NCBI GenBank assembly: GCA_903906695.1
Contig: CAIVLG010000076.1
Span: 1 to 44,236, forward strand
Reading direction: 5' to 3'
From: an uncultured beta proteobacterium
GTDB lineage: Bacteria; Pseudomonadota; Gammaproteobacteria; Burkholderiales; Burkholderiaceae_C
DNA: 44,236 bases
In this document: one piece after another, positions 28,591-37,191 of the stretch
How the letters are laid out: each line of letters opens with the position of its first letter
How positions within the stretch are numbered: the first letter of the stretch is position 1
Translations under genes and position numbers: made by a program
Notes under the pieces: model-generated
The model's database searches: none
Seen by the model: the letters and a program-made list of their open reading frames with translations, nothing else
What the model was told of the DNA's origin: nothing

Positions 28591-30668
28591 GCGATGCTTT
28601 TCTGATCGATGGTTGGCAGGTAAAGACTGACGCAGGTCCCGTGCCCCAACTGGCTCGTGATGTTGATGCTGCCACCATGCAGACCGATGATTTCTTTGAC
28701 GATGCTCATGCCCAGCCCGGTGCCCGGGACCTTGCCCGAGGGGTCGGCCCGGTAGAAGCGATCACAGGCGCGCTCGACCTGCGCTGGCGTCATGCCGATA
28801 CCCTGGTCGGTGATGTGCAGGCAGACGCGCGGCGACCTGGGTGCCTTGCTTTCGAGTTCAAGCTGCAGCGACACCGACACCGGCCTTGCCGAAGGCGAGT
28901 ACTTGTAGGCATTGGAGAGCACATTGAGCACCGCCTGCTGCAGCTTTTGGGCGTCTGCCATGACCCACAGTGGCTGATCGGGCAACTGCAGCTTCGGCGG
29001 CGCGCTGCCGGCCGGAGGAATGAAGGTGGCAATGCCCTGCGCCACCAGTTCACCCAGGTTCACCGGCAGATATTGAAAATCCTTGCCATGGCGCGCTTCG
29101 ATGCGCGCCAGGTCGAGCAGTTCATTGAGAATGTTCGACATCAACTGTGCGCGGGTGTGGATGATCTTCAGGAATTCACTCGATTCCTCAACCGTCAACT
29201 CCTGTGTCATCAGGACCTCGGTGAAACCAAAGATGCTCGCCATCGGTGTGCGCAGCTCGTGCGCGGCAGTCGAAAGAAACTCGCTTTTCATCTGGTCGAT
29301 TTCTGTTTCGCGCGTCACGTCGCGAAAGTGCAGCAACTGCGACACGGTGGCAGATTCGCTGCGCCGCAGACTGATTTGCAAGACCCGCTTTCGCGGCTGA
29401 CGGATTTCGATCAAGGTCGGCGCTTCGGTTTGATCCTCGGTGCTGCACTGGCGCAGCGCATCGATGCCGGTAAAGGTGGAATCAGTTTCGCAATGGTCGA
29501 GCAGCCAGTTTGAAAAGTCCCGCTCCGACAAGCCTTCGAGCCGGAGCGTACCGGGTGCCATCATGGGAAGAAAGGTTGGGCTAACGTAATTGATGCGGTG
29601 CTCCGGGTCAAACGAGACAAAGGCATCCGGGCTCATCCTGAAGATCGAGTTAAGTTGCTCGTTGCGTTCTTCAATCTGGCGCTGCGCCTCCTGGCGCGCC
29701 AGCAGATTCTGATTGATTCTTTCCAGGTAGCGGGCGAGCACGCTCGCCAGGGTCAGGATCAGCACGCTCAGAATCGCCGCTTGCAGGTACAAGGCCCGCT
29801 CGGCGGGCCAATGGTTGGCCTGCAAGAACCGCATGTCAAGGCCGTCCAGAACCGCCAACGGATAGTGCGGCAGCTTGCGATAGCTGTAAAGGCGCTCCAC
29901 GCCGTCGACCACCGACACAGTGGAATAGGTGCCGGTCAACTGCCCCTGCTTGATGCGCGCCAGCATTGGCGAGTTGTTGGCCTGAACGCCGAATTCTTCC
30001 TTGTCCCCGACCTTTCGGGCACGCGCTACGCCGTCCAGACCGTAGAGTGCCATGACACCGTTCTCGCCGAGCTTGAGGTCGCTGTAAAAGCGGGTGAAGT
30101 AGCCTGGGTCTATCGATACCACGACGACGCCAGCAAACTCGCCATTGGGTCGCGTGATGCGGCGCGTCAATTGGAGCGACCATTTCTTGCTGGCGCGACC
30201 AAGCACTGGCTTGGAAACGAACAGTTCGCCGCTGTCAGCCGCAATGTGCACCTTGAAATGCTCACGGTCCGACAGGTCGAGCCGCCCCGCGATAGGCAGG
30301 TTGGACAGGATGTAGACGCCCTGCGCATCGATGATGCCGACCTGATTGAAAATTTCGGTGTCAATGACACCTGAATTGGAGAGTGTCTGCAAGTCCAGTC
30401 GGTTGCCGATTTCCAGATAGCGTGCCTGGATGAAGCGGATGACCTGATCGGCACTGCGAAAAGTCCGCTCGGCATGCTCTTCACTGACGCGCGTGAGGTT
30501 GGTCAGATCACGTTCGGCGCTGGCCAGCCCCTTGTTGCGGTTGTCGCTGACCAGGGCCAGCACGTGCCACCAGGCCAGCAGCAGCAGCACGGCGGTGCTC
30601 AGCCACAGCAGCAGCAGGGTGCGCCGGTGAGGCGGGGTGTAGAGCCGAATGGCTTTTGCCGGTGACAT
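28587..30668 (-). CDS. Sensor histidine kinase: PDC sensor-PAS-HK
   Basis: 693 residues. Transmembrane helices at about 17-40 and 292-315 enclose a periplasmic PDC/dCache-like sensor (SADQVIRFIQARY, FNQVGIIDAQGVYILSNLP, DREHFKVHI, KPVLGRASKKW). Then a PAS domain (about 335-450, SIFRMSPDAFVSFDPEHRIN), HisKA with His470 (STAAHELRTPMASIFGFTEV) and HATPase with N586, DQGIGMT and GTGLGMSIVKEI. No receiver. The sensor architecture is that of small-molecule sensors; the ligand is not known. It lies 36 bp after the CheY-like gene and overlaps the hybrid kinase. Confidence 0.93.
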   Translation of the reverse strand: MSPAKAIRLYTPPHRRTLLLLWLSTAVLLLLAWWHVLALVSDNRNKGLASAERDLTNLTRVSEEHAERTFRSADQVIRFIQARYLEIGNRLDLQTLSNSGVIDTEIFNQVGIIDAQGVYILSNLPIAGRLDLSDREHFKVHIAADSGELFVSKPVLGRASKKWSLQLTRRITRPNGEFAGVVVVSIDPGYFTRFYSDLKLGENGVMALYGLDGVARARKVGDKEEFGVQANNSPMLARIKQGQLTGTYSTVSVVDGVERLYSYRKLPHYPLAVLDGLDMRFLQANHWPAERALYLQAAILSVLILTLASVLARYLERINQNLLARQEAQRQIEERNEQLNSIFRMSPDAFVSFDPEHRINYVSPTFLPMMAPGTLRLEGLSERDFSNWLLDHCETDSTFTGIDALRQCSTEDQTEAPTLIEIRQPRKRVLQISLRRSESATVSQLLHFRDVTRETEIDQMKSEFLSTAAHELRTPMASIFGFTEVLMTQELTVEESSEFLKIIHTRAQLMSNILNELLDLARIEARHGKDFQYLPVNLGELVAQGIATFIPPAGSAPPKLQLPDQPLWVMADAQKLQQAVLNVLSNAYKYSPSARPVSVSLQLELESKAPRSPRVCLHITDQGIGMTPAQVERACDRFYRADPSGKVPGTGLGMSIVKEIIGLHGGSINITSQLGHGTCVSLYLPTIDQKSIA

Positions 30669-30704
30669 CAGCTTGTCGGTGCGGTGAACTGCTGGAGCCG
30701 ATCC

Positions 30705-31073
30705 TTAGCTCGCGCTCATGTGACTTCGTACCCAGGCAACCACCTGCATCGGGCTGAAGGGCTTGACAAAATACGCGTCAGCGCCGCGCCGGCGTGCCTC
30801 ATCATGGTCGGCGGCCTGGCCTCGTGCACTGATCATGGCGACCAGGATGTCACGCGTTTTGGGGTCGGCCTTGATCGCGTCAAGCACCTGCAGACCATCG
30901 AGCTCGCCGGGCATCATGACATCAAGCAAAACGATCTTGGGGTGGTCGTGGCGCAGGGTGTCAAGCGCCGAGGCGCCATCTTCGGATTCCTTGACCGTGA
31001 ATTCCTTGCGCAACGAGATGCTGAGCAGGCGTCGGATGTCGGAGTGGTCGTCAACGATCAGAATATAGGACAT
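30705..31073 (-). CDS. CheY-like single-domain response regulator
   Basis: 122 residues, one receiver and nothing else. Acidic pair D8-D9 (LIVDDHSD), phospho-acceptor Asp51 (IVLLDVMMPGELDG), Ser82 and Lys104 (YFVKPFSPMQ) are all in place. The DVMMPGELDG loop has one extra residue compared with CheY. It lies 24 bp after the HTH-receiver gene and 36 bp before the PDC kinase, and may shuttle phosphate or bind another protein; there is no output domain. Confidence 0.92.
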   Translation of the reverse strand: MSYILIVDDHSDIRRLLSISLRKEFTVKESEDGASALDTLRHDHPKIVLLDVMMPGELDGLQVLDAIKADPKTRDILVAMISARGQAADHDEARRRGADAYFVKPFSPMQVVAWVRSHMSAS

Positions 31074-31097
31074 GGGGCATACCGAAAGCGGTTGAGA

Positions 31098-31685
31098 TTA
31101 ATGGTGGATGCGGGTGGCAATCGCCAGCAAGCGGTCGAAAGGAATCGGCTTTGGCAATATTTCTATGCCGGCTGGAACGGGGCCGCGGCGCCTGATTTCG
31201 GCATCATCGAGCCCGCTGACCACGACGATGGTCGTTGCGCTGAGCTCGGGCGCCTGCCGCAGAATACGCAGCATTTCGAAGCCGTCGATAAAGGGCAGGT
31301 TCATGTCGGCGACCAGCAAATCCGGCCCCCCGCGGCCCATCGCCAGCAGTGCCGAGACGGCGTTGTCGACGGTGATCAATTCCGGCTTCATCGGCCAGCG
31401 TGACAATTGGAAGCGGTACAACTGCAACAGAGCGTGGTCGTCTTCAACCACCAGCACGCTCATTTGACGCTCGGCGGACTTCGGCGGCAGCAACGGCACC
31501 TCCGACCTCTTGTGCAGCAGCTGCTCGACCGATGAGCGAAATACACGCCGATGCCCACCGACTGTCTTCCATGCCTGTAGCAAATCGTTTTCAACCCAGA
31601 TTTGCACCGTGCCGATCGAAACACCCAGCAGCTCGGCCGCTTCCCGGGTGGTACAAAATACTTTTTCGACGCGCGGTGATGTCAT
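31098..31685 (-). CDS. Response regulator with N-terminal excisionase/MerR-like HTH
   Basis: 195 residues from ATG 31,685. A helix-turn-helix of the HTH_17/Xis-BldC type occupies about 8-58 (CTTREAAELLGVSIGTVQIW, TVGGHRRVF), followed by a receiver from about 76 with E81-D82-D83, phospho-acceptor Asp127 (LLVADMNLPFIDG), Ser157 and Lys179 (ILPKPIPFDRL). DNA-binding first and receiver second is the reverse of most response regulators. A longer frame starts at 31,748/31,751, but that start falls inside a candidate promoter, so the shorter one is used; neither has a clear Shine-Dalgarno. First gene of the signalling operon and probably its DNA-binding output. Confidence 0.88.
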   Translation of the reverse strand: MTSPRVEKVFCTTREAAELLGVSIGTVQIWVENDLLQAWKTVGGHRRVFRSSVEQLLHKRSEVPLLPPKSAERQMSVLVVEDDHALLQLYRFQLSRWPMKPELITVDNAVSALLAMGRGGPDLLVADMNLPFIDGFEMLRILRQAPELSATTIVVVSGLDDAEIRRRGPVPAGIEILPKPIPFDRLLAIATRIHH

Positions 31686-31722
31686 GGAAGATTGGTGGGG
31701 ATTCAGCTTTGAATACCCCCAA

Positions 31723-31751
31723 ATATTACCAGAAATCGTCATTTTCATCAA
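31723..31751 (-). promoter_or_regulatory. Candidate sigma70 promoter of the signalling operon
   Basis: On the minus strand, TTGATG (31,751-31,746) and TAATAT (31,728-31,723) are separated by exactly 17 bp. This is in an AT-rich gap after recJ and would start RNA about 30 bases before the ATG at 31,685. The boxes match four of six consensus positions each, so this is a moderate prediction. Confidence 0.45.
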
Positions 31752-31787
31752 TTTTTTGGGCTTCTTTTGGTGCTTTTCTGTCGGTAT

Positions 31788-33599
31788 TTATCCGATCAAC
31801 TCGGCCGCTTCAATCAGGAACCGGACCCGGCGCACACCGTTCCAGGCATCGGCGTCGAGTCTGAAAGCCAGTTTGACCCGTGCCGGCAGCGGCTCGGTGC
31901 GGCCAAACCAGATGCCGTCCACCGCTTGTCCCTGGTGCTTGAGCTTGAGAGACAAATGCTTCTCTCCGACCAGACGCTGCGACAGCACTTCGAGTTCTTC
32001 GCTGAAGGTAGGAGCCGCGAACCCCTGGCCCCAGACCTGCCGCTGCAACTCGTCGACCAGTTCCACCCGACGGTATTGCGGCAGCAGCGCACCATCGGTA
32101 TCGATGCGACGCGTCAGGGTCGCGGCGTCCAGCCACTCCTGCGCCACGCGGCTCAGGCCCTGCTCGAAAGCGGGCAAGGCAGTGCGGGCTATGGTGCATC
32201 CGGCGGCCATCGCATGACCGCCAAAGCGCAACAGCAGGCCCGGTTCCCGCTTGGCCAGCAGGTCAAGCGCGTCGCGCAGGTGAAAGCCCGCAATCGAGCG
32301 TCCCGAGCCTTTGAGTTCATGCTCGTGGCCGGGGGCGCTGCTGGCCGCAAAGACAAAGGTAGGGCGGTGCAGCTTGTCCTTGATGCGCGAGGCGACGATG
32401 CCCACCACGCCCTCGTGAAATTCAGGGTCGAAGACGCAAATCGCAGGCGGCGGCAACTGCTCGTCCTGGAACATGGCTTGGGCAATCTGCAGCGCCTGAT
32501 CCCGCATGCCGCCTTCGATCTCGCGCCGTTCGCGGTTGATGCCATCGAGCATTCGTGCCAGCTCTGCGGCGCGCGCCGGGTCGTCGCTGAGCAGGCACTC
32601 GATGCCCAGCCTCATGTCCGACAGACGACCAGCGGCATTGATGCGCGGCCCCAGTGCGAAGCCGAAGTCGAAGGTGGTGGCGGCTTCAGCGCGGCGCCCT
32701 GAGACTTCAAACAGCGCCGCCATTCCGACCGGTATTGCCAGCGCACGCACCCGTTTGAGTCCCTGCGCCACCAGCCGCCGGTTGTTGGCGTCGAGCTTGA
32801 CCACGTCGCTGACCGTGCCCAGTGCAACCAGCGGCAGTAGTGTATCGAGCTTGGGTTGTGTTACCGAGACCCCCACGCTTGCCACTTTGTGTGCTGCGCT
32901 GCCCCCCGAGGGGGCTGACCCGTCTTGGGGCGGCCCGGCGACGGCTCCATCGTATCGTCCACGTCGTCGCAGCTCGGCGCGCAGCGCCAGCAACACGTAG
33001 AACATGACGCCGACACCGGCCAGCGATTTGCTCGCGAACGTACACAGCGGCTGGTTCGGGTTGACGATGACGTCGGCCTCGGGCAATCGGATCTGACCGT
33101 CGCTATCGGCCGGCAGGTGATGGTCGGTGACCAGTACCTGCAGTCCAAGCTGGCGCGCCATGGCAACGCCTTCAAAGCTCGCGATGCCGTTGTCGACCGT
33201 GATCAGCAGGTCAGCGCCGCTGTCCTTGACGCGCTGCGAGATCGGTGCGGTCAGGCCATAGCCGTCAATCACACGGTCCGGCACGATGTAGCTGACGTGC
33301 CTGGCGCCGAGCAGGCGCAGGCCGCGCACGCCGACGGCGCAGGCGGTGGCGCCGTCGCAGTCGTAGTCGGCCACGATGCAGAGCTTCTTGTCGCTCTGAA
33401 TCGCATCGGCCAGCAGCGCAGCGGCAGCGCTGGCGCCCAGCAAAGCGTCTGGCGGCAGCAGGCGCGCCAGACCGTCGTCGAGTTCGTCCGCGCTGCGCAC
33501 GCCGCGCGCCGCAAAAAGTTGCGCCAGTAGCGGATGCACGCCGGCCTGCTCCAGCGTCCAGGCACTGCGCGGTGGGATGTTACGGGTGACGATCTTCAT
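31788..33599 (-). CDS. recJ: Single-stranded-DNA exonuclease RecJ
   Basis: 5'-3' exonuclease in recombination and mismatch repair, 603 residues against about 577 in E. coli. Catalytic motifs: CIVADYDCDGATACAVG (Asp78, Asp80, Asp82), ITVDNG, VTDHHLP (residues 158-163) and the DHHA1 nucleotide-binding GGHAMAAGCTI; RINAAGRLSDMRLGIECLLS is also conserved. Between residues 216 and 248 there is extra sequence (AVAGPPQDGSAPSGGSAAHK), which comes from a palindromic repeat inserted in frame (see 32,856-32,954). All catalytic motifs lie outside the insertion, so activity is likely kept. Its start overlaps the stop of the RpfE-like gene... the ATGA at 33,599-33,596. Confidence 0.95.
   Translation of the reverse strand: MKIVTRNIPPRSAWTLEQAGVHPLLAQLFAARGVRSADELDDGLARLLPPDALLGASAAAALLADAIQSDKKLCIVADYDCDGATACAVGVRGLRLLGARHVSYIVPDRVIDGYGLTAPISQRVKDSGADLLITVDNGIASFEGVAMARQLGLQVLVTDHHLPADSDGQIRLPEADVIVNPNQPLCTFASKSLAGVGVMFYVLLALRAELRRRGRYDGAVAGPPQDGSAPSGGSAAHKVASVGVSVTQPKLDTLLPLVALGTVSDVVKLDANNRRLVAQGLKRVRALAIPVGMAALFEVSGRRAEAATTFDFGFALGPRINAAGRLSDMRLGIECLLSDDPARAAELARMLDGINRERREIEGGMRDQALQIAQAMFQDEQLPPPAICVFDPEFHEGVVGIVASRIKDKLHRPTFVFAASSAPGHEHELKGSGRSIAGFHLRDALDLLAKREPGLLLRFGGHAMAAGCTIARTALPAFEQGLSRVAQEWLDAATLTRRIDTDGALLPQYRRVELVDELQRQVWGQGFAAPTFSEELEVLSQRLVGEKHLSLKLKHQGQAVDGIWFGRTEPLPARVKLAFRLDADAWNGVRRVRFLIEAAELIG
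32856..32954. repeat. Palindromic repeat inserted in frame in recJ
   Basis: About 99 bp that most RecJ proteins lack. It contains two GC-rich dyads: GCCCCCCGAGGGGGCT (32,901-32,916), and CTTGGGGCGGCCC (32,924-32,936). Similar GCCCCC-GAG-GGGGC plus CTTGGGGCGGCCC strings are, as I recall, a frequent intergenic repeat in Comamonadaceae. Here it adds about 33 codons without a frameshift. The exact borders are estimated from where RecJ conservation stops and resumes. Confidence 0.65.
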
Positions 33600-34531
33600 A
33601 GGCGTTCAAGAACCTTGGACAGCGGCTGACGGCGCAGCAGGCCCTTGAACCGGGTCAAAACGCCACTTTGCTGCGGTCCAAAAGTCTGGGCATGGCGTTC
33701 CCCGCAAAGTGTCAACCGAACGCTGCCGCCTTGGTCGAGCGCGCTCAGCAGCGCGGCACACTCCGTGGCGTCCAGCGCCTCCCAGGCGCGAACCCAGGCC
33801 GGCCAGTCTTCCTGCAAGGCAGGCTCGCGCAGGGAACTTATCACCTTTGGTTCAGCCTTGGCGGACTCGGTCCAGGCGGGCGGCAAGGCACCCGTGCCGC
33901 TGAGCCAGAATGAGTTGACCGGCGGCAGGCGACGCGCAACGCGGTCGTCATTCAGCGGGTGGTTGTAGAGCAGCATCTGCATTTCGCTGTGCAATCTGCG
34001 CAGTGCGGTGGCCTTTTCGTCGGTCGGCAACCAGCTCGCAACCTGCCGCCCGGCGACGCGGTCCGGCGATGCCGTTGCCAGTGCACCGAACAGTTCGCTT
34101 TGCGCCAGCCAGCGCGTCGGCTCGAAGTAGTGCAGGGTGATGCCGTCTTCTTCAAAGTAAGGCTGCATCGCCGCGAGCAGGGTTTGCGAATCCTGCGCCG
34201 AAAAATCAGGTAGCGCCAGACTGCTCATGACGACGTGCTTGCTGCCGATCTCCCAGTGACAGGGTGTGATGAAGGCCCAGGCGCCGCTGGCCAATCCGGC
34301 TTGTCGGGCTGTCAATGCAGCCCACGGAATCAGGCCATCGCCAAGCGGCAGTCCGATGGCACGGGCCAGCGCACGTTCATGCGGTGCCGACATGCCCAGC
34401 GCATCGCCCGAGTCGAGCGGCAGCGCGACCAGCCGCGACAACAGCTTTTGCAGGTGCGGCAGCGTGAGTGCATTGAGGCTCGCAGTGCATCCTTCGGAAC
34501 TGCAATGGGCAAACGGAATCAGGAGGTGCAT
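33596..34531 (-). CDS. RpfE-like / phosphoglycerate mutase-like protein
   Basis: A 311-residue protein of unknown function starting MHLLIPFAHCSSEGC. It has WAFITPCHWEIGSKHVVM, FEEDGITLHYFEPTRWLAQS and LNDDRVARRLPPVNSFWLSG, which match a family annotated either as cofactor-independent phosphoglycerate mutase-like or as RpfE-type regulatory protein; rpfE neighbours recJ in Xanthomonas. I see no convincing catalytic set, so an enzyme role is doubtful. The frame is open to 34,585; the ATG at 34,531 gives the best match to the family start, though no strong Shine-Dalgarno is seen. It overlaps recJ by 4 bp in an ATGA junction, this gene's stop lying within the recJ start. Confidence 0.7.
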   Translation of the reverse strand: MHLLIPFAHCSSEGCTASLNALTLPHLQKLLSRLVALPLDSGDALGMSAPHERALARAIGLPLGDGLIPWAALTARQAGLASGAWAFITPCHWEIGSKHVVMSSLALPDFSAQDSQTLLAAMQPYFEEDGITLHYFEPTRWLAQSELFGALATASPDRVAGRQVASWLPTDEKATALRRLHSEMQMLLYNHPLNDDRVARRLPPVNSFWLSGTGALPPAWTESAKAEPKVISSLREPALQEDWPAWVRAWEALDATECAALLSALDQGGSVRLTLCGERHAQTFGPQQSGVLTRFKGLLRRQPLSKVLERL

Positions 34532-34551
34532 GGCGTGATTGTCTCGCATGG

Positions 34552-34599
34552 GTGCCAGTTGCCGATGCAGGGCATATACTTGCACATCGCATTGTGTAG
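34552..34599 (+). promoter_or_regulatory. Candidate vapBC promoter and operator
   Basis: GTGCCA (34,552-34,557) and TATACT (34,575-34,580) are 17 bp apart, a plausible sigma70 pair. Directly after the -10 lies an imperfect dyad TTGCACA-tcgcat-TGTGTAG (34,580-34,599), in the position where VapB usually binds its own promoter. The -10 is a 5/6 match. The operator assignment is inference. This gap also divides the divergent recJ-side gene. Confidence 0.5.
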
Positions 34600-34609
34600 G
34601 AGTTCACAC

Positions 34610-34831
34610 ATGGCTACCAATTTGGCTTTGGATGATGGTTTGATCGAAGAAGCGCGCCAACTCGGTGGGCAGCGCACCAAGAAAGATGTGGTGACGCAAG
34701 CTTTGGTGGAGTACGTGCAGCGGCGTCGGCAGCTCAAGCTGCTGGATTTCTTTGGCAAGGTGGAGTTTGAAGACGGGTTCGACGCCAAAGCTCAGCGTGC
34801 TGCGGATCGCCAGCCGCTCGCGGAGATATGA
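34610..34831 (+). CDS. vapB: VapB-type antitoxin
   Basis: A 73-residue antitoxin. The N-terminal ribbon-helix-helix-like part is MATNLALDDGLIEEARQLGG with QRTKKDVVTQALVEYVQRRR, and the C-terminal tail LLDFFGKVEFEDGFDAKAQR is the toxin-binding, aromatic-rich segment typical of VapB (DUF2191-type). The frame is open far upstream, but the ATG at 34,610 has AGGAG eight bases before it. It overlaps vapC by 4 bp (ATGA), the usual coupling of such pairs. Likely autorepressor with VapC. Confidence 0.88.
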   Translation: MATNLALDDGLIEEARQLGGQRTKKDVVTQALVEYVQRRRQLKLLDFFGKVEFEDGFDAKAQRAADRQPLAEI

Positions 34832-35253
34832 AGATTCTGGTTGACACCTCGGTCTGGTCATTGGCCTTGCGACGACCTGACAAGTTCCCTATGACCGTTG
34901 AGCAAGAAGCGACGGTCAATGCCCTTGCAGACTTGGTGCGTGATGGTCGTGCCGTGCTGATCGGGCCGATTCGACAGGAGCTGCTTTGTGGCATCAAAAC
35001 ACAAACCCAGTTTGACGCCGTGCGCGACAGTCTGGCGGCTTTCGACGATGTCGCACTGACGACGCAGGACTACGAGTCTGCCGCCCAGGCTTTCAATAGC
35101 TGCCGTGCCAATGGCGTGCAAGGGTCCAATACGGATTTTCTGATTTGTGCGCTGTCGATCCGTCACCAACTGCCGGTCTTCAGTCTGGATCGTGATTTCT
35201 CGATGTACCAGCGGTGGCTGCCCCTGCATCTGCATGCGCCTGTCGAACCATGA
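34828..35253 (+). CDS. vapC: VapC-type PIN-domain toxin
   Basis: A 141-residue ribonuclease toxin. The four acidic residues of the PIN active site are in place: Asp6 (ILVDTSVWS), Glu51 (GPIRQELLCGI), Asp103 (SNTDFLICA) and Asp121 (FSLDRDFSMY). Known VapC proteins cut tRNA or rRNA; the target here is unknown. It overlaps vapB at its start and lolC at its stop, both as ATGA, so it is translationally linked to the lipoprotein exporter genes. The active site appears intact. Confidence 0.9.
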   Translation: MKILVDTSVWSLALRRPDKFPMTVEQEATVNALADLVRDGRAVLIGPIRQELLCGIKTQTQFDAVRDSLAAFDDVALTTQDYESAAQAFNSCRANGVQGSNTDFLICALSIRHQLPVFSLDRDFSMYQRWLPLHLHAPVEP

Positions 35254-36524
35254 CATTTGTATCACCCAAACAAATTCCCTACGAACTCATCCTGGGCTGG
35301 CGCTACACGCGGGCCGGTCGCGCCACGCGGCGCAACGGCTTCATCTCGTTCATCTCGGGCGTGTCGATGCTCGGGATTGCGCTGGGCGTGGCGGCGCTGA
35401 TCATTGTGCTGTCGGTCATGAACGGTTTTCAGAAGGAGGTGCGCGACCGCATGCTGGGCGTGGTCTCGCACATCGAAGTGTTTGCTCCCAACGGCGCTGC
35501 CCTGCCCGATGTGGCGCGTACCCTGGCTGAAGTTCGGGCGCATCAGCAGGTGGTCGGTGCCGCACCTTTCATCGCCACGCAGGCCTTGTTGGCCAGGGGC
35601 GAGGAGATGAAAGGGGCCATCGTGCGCGGCATCGATCCAGCGGCCGAGCCGGCCGTGACCGACCTGGCCATCGACCTCAAGAAGTCTGCCTTGATGCGTC
35701 TGGTGCCGGGTGATTTTGGCGTCGTGCTGGGTGGCGAACTGGCGCGCTCTTTGGGCGTGCGCCAGGGCGACAAGGTGACGCTGGTGGCGCCCAGCGGCCA
35801 GGTGACGCCAGCCGGTGTGGTGCCGCGCCTGAAACAGATGACGGTGGTCGGTACCTTTGACTCCGGGCACTACGAGTACGACTCCAGTCTGGTGCTGATC
35901 CACATCGACGATGCGGCCAAGATTTTCCGCCTTGAAGGCCCGACCGGCGTGCGGCTCAAGCTCAAGGACCTGCACCAGGCGCGCGAAGTGGGCGCTGAAC
36001 TGGCACGCAGCCTGAGCGGTGACTTGGTGGTGCGTGACTGGACGCGCCAGAACCGCACCTGGTTCGCCGCCGTGCAGGTCGAGAAACGCATGATGTTCAT
36101 CATCCTGACACTGATCGTCGCGGTGGCAGCATTCAATCTGGTCTCGACCCTGGTGATGACGGTGACGGACAAGCGCGCCGACATCGCCATCCTGCGCACG
36201 CTGGGGGCCAGCCCGGGTTCGATCATGGGCATTTTTGTGGTGCAGGGTGCGATGGTCGGCGTCATCGGCACGCTCGCCGGTCTGGCCCTGGGCCTTGGCG
36301 TGGCTTTCAACATTGACGTCATCGTGCCGGCTTTGGAGCAACTGTTTCATGCCAGCTTTTTGCCCAAGGACATTTACCTGATCAGCCGCATGCCGAGCGA
36401 GCCGCAGCAGGCCGACATCGTGCCGATCACCGTCATCTCACTGGTACTGGCTTTTCTGGCCACGCTCTATCCGAGTTGGCGTGCCTCGCAAGTGAATCCT
36501 GCCGAAGCCTTGCGTTATGAATGA
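35250..36524 (+). CDS. lolC: Lipoprotein-releasing ABC transporter permease LolC/E
   Basis: Inner-membrane subunit that moves lipoproteins from the inner membrane to the carrier LolA. 424 residues: transmembrane segment near 40-60 ([20 protein letters not shown]), a large periplasmic domain, then an FtsX-type C-terminal half with three helices ([55 protein letters not shown]), ending in [11 protein letters not shown], a family signature. The ATG at 35,250 overlaps the vapC stop. No second permease follows, so this is probably the single-permease LolDF-type system; lolC is used as the conventional name. Confidence 0.93.
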   Translation: MTFVSPKQIPYELILGWRYTRAGRATRRNGFISFISGVSMLGIALGVAALIIVLSVMNGFQKEVRDRMLGVVSHIEVFAPNGAALPDVARTLAEVRAHQQVVGAAPFIATQALLARGEEMKGAIVRGIDPAAEPAVTDLAIDLKKSALMRLVPGDFGVVLGGELARSLGVRQGDKVTLVAPSGQVTPAGVVPRLKQMTVVGTFDSGHYEYDSSLVLIHIDDAAKIFRLEGPTGVRLKLKDLHQAREVGAELARSLSGDLVVRDWTRQNRTWFAAVQVEKRMMFIILTLIVAVAAFNLVSTLVMTVTDKRADIAILRTLGASPGSIMGIFVVQGAMVGVIGTLAGLALGLGVAFNIDVIVPALEQLFHASFLPKDIYLISRMPSEPQQADIVPITVISLVLAFLATLYPSWRASQVNPAEALRYE

Positions 36525-37191
36525 TATTGTTTTGAGCGCCCGCGCGCTGACCAAGCGCTTCACCGAAAGCCGGCTCGATGTGACGGTGCTGCAGGGCGTG
36601 GACCTGGATGTGCACGCCGGCGAGACGCTGGCCATTGTGGGCGCTTCGGGTTCCGGCAAGAGCACGCTGCTGCACTTGCTTGGCGGCCTGGACGCGCCGA
36701 CCAGCGGTGTGGTGCAACTCATGGGCCAGGACCTGGCGGCTCAGAGCGCTGCCGCGCAGGGCCGTCGGCGCAACCAGTACCTCGGCTTTGTTTACCAGTT
36801 CCATCATCTGTTGCCTGAATTCAGTGCGCTCGACAATGTCGCCATGCCACTGTGGATTCGGCGCCAGCCGCGAGCGCAGTCGTCACAGGCCGCCACCGAC
36901 ATGCTGGCCAGCGTAGGGCTGCAGGATCGCTTGCTGCATCGCCCCTCAGAACTCTCGGGTGGCGAGCGCCAGCGTGTGGCGATCGCCCGTGCCCTGGTGA
37001 CGCGACCGGCCTGTGTGCTGGCCGACGAGCCCACCGGCAACCTCGATCGCAGCAGCGCCAATGGCGTTTTCGAGCTGATGTTGGAACTGGCCCGAACGCA
37101 GGGCATAGCCTTCGTCGTCGTAACGCACGATGAAACGCTGGCGGCGCGCTGCGGGCGGCAGTTGCGGCTGGTGCAGGGCAAACTGTCATGA
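36517..37191 (+). CDS. lolD: Lipoprotein-releasing ABC transporter ATPase LolD
   Basis: ATPase of the Lol exporter, 224 residues. Walker [10 protein letters not shown], the MacB/LolD-type signature [15 protein letters not shown], Walker [12 protein letters not shown] and switch VVTHDETLA; the LolD motif [20 protein letters not shown] is intact. The start overlaps lolC by 8 bp, and the stop overlaps the restriction-modification gene by 4 bp (ATGA). In related bacteria lolD is usually followed by a TatD-type hydrolase as I recall; here a defence gene takes that place. Confidence 0.95.
   Translation: MNDIVLSARALTKRFTESRLDVTVLQGVDLDVHAGETLAIVGASGSGKSTLLHLLGGLDAPTSGVVQLMGQDLAAQSAAAQGRRRNQYLGFVYQFHHLLPEFSALDNVAMPLWIRRQPRAQSSQAATDMLASVGLQDRLLHRPSELSGGERQRVAIARALVTRPACVLADEPTGNLDRSSANGVFELMLELARTQGIAFVVVTHDETLAARCGRQLRLVQGKLS

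Noticed and set aside
35262..36350. 362-residue minus-strand frame in lolC
   Set aside because: Antisense shadow rich in His and Gln; lolC has full family motifs.
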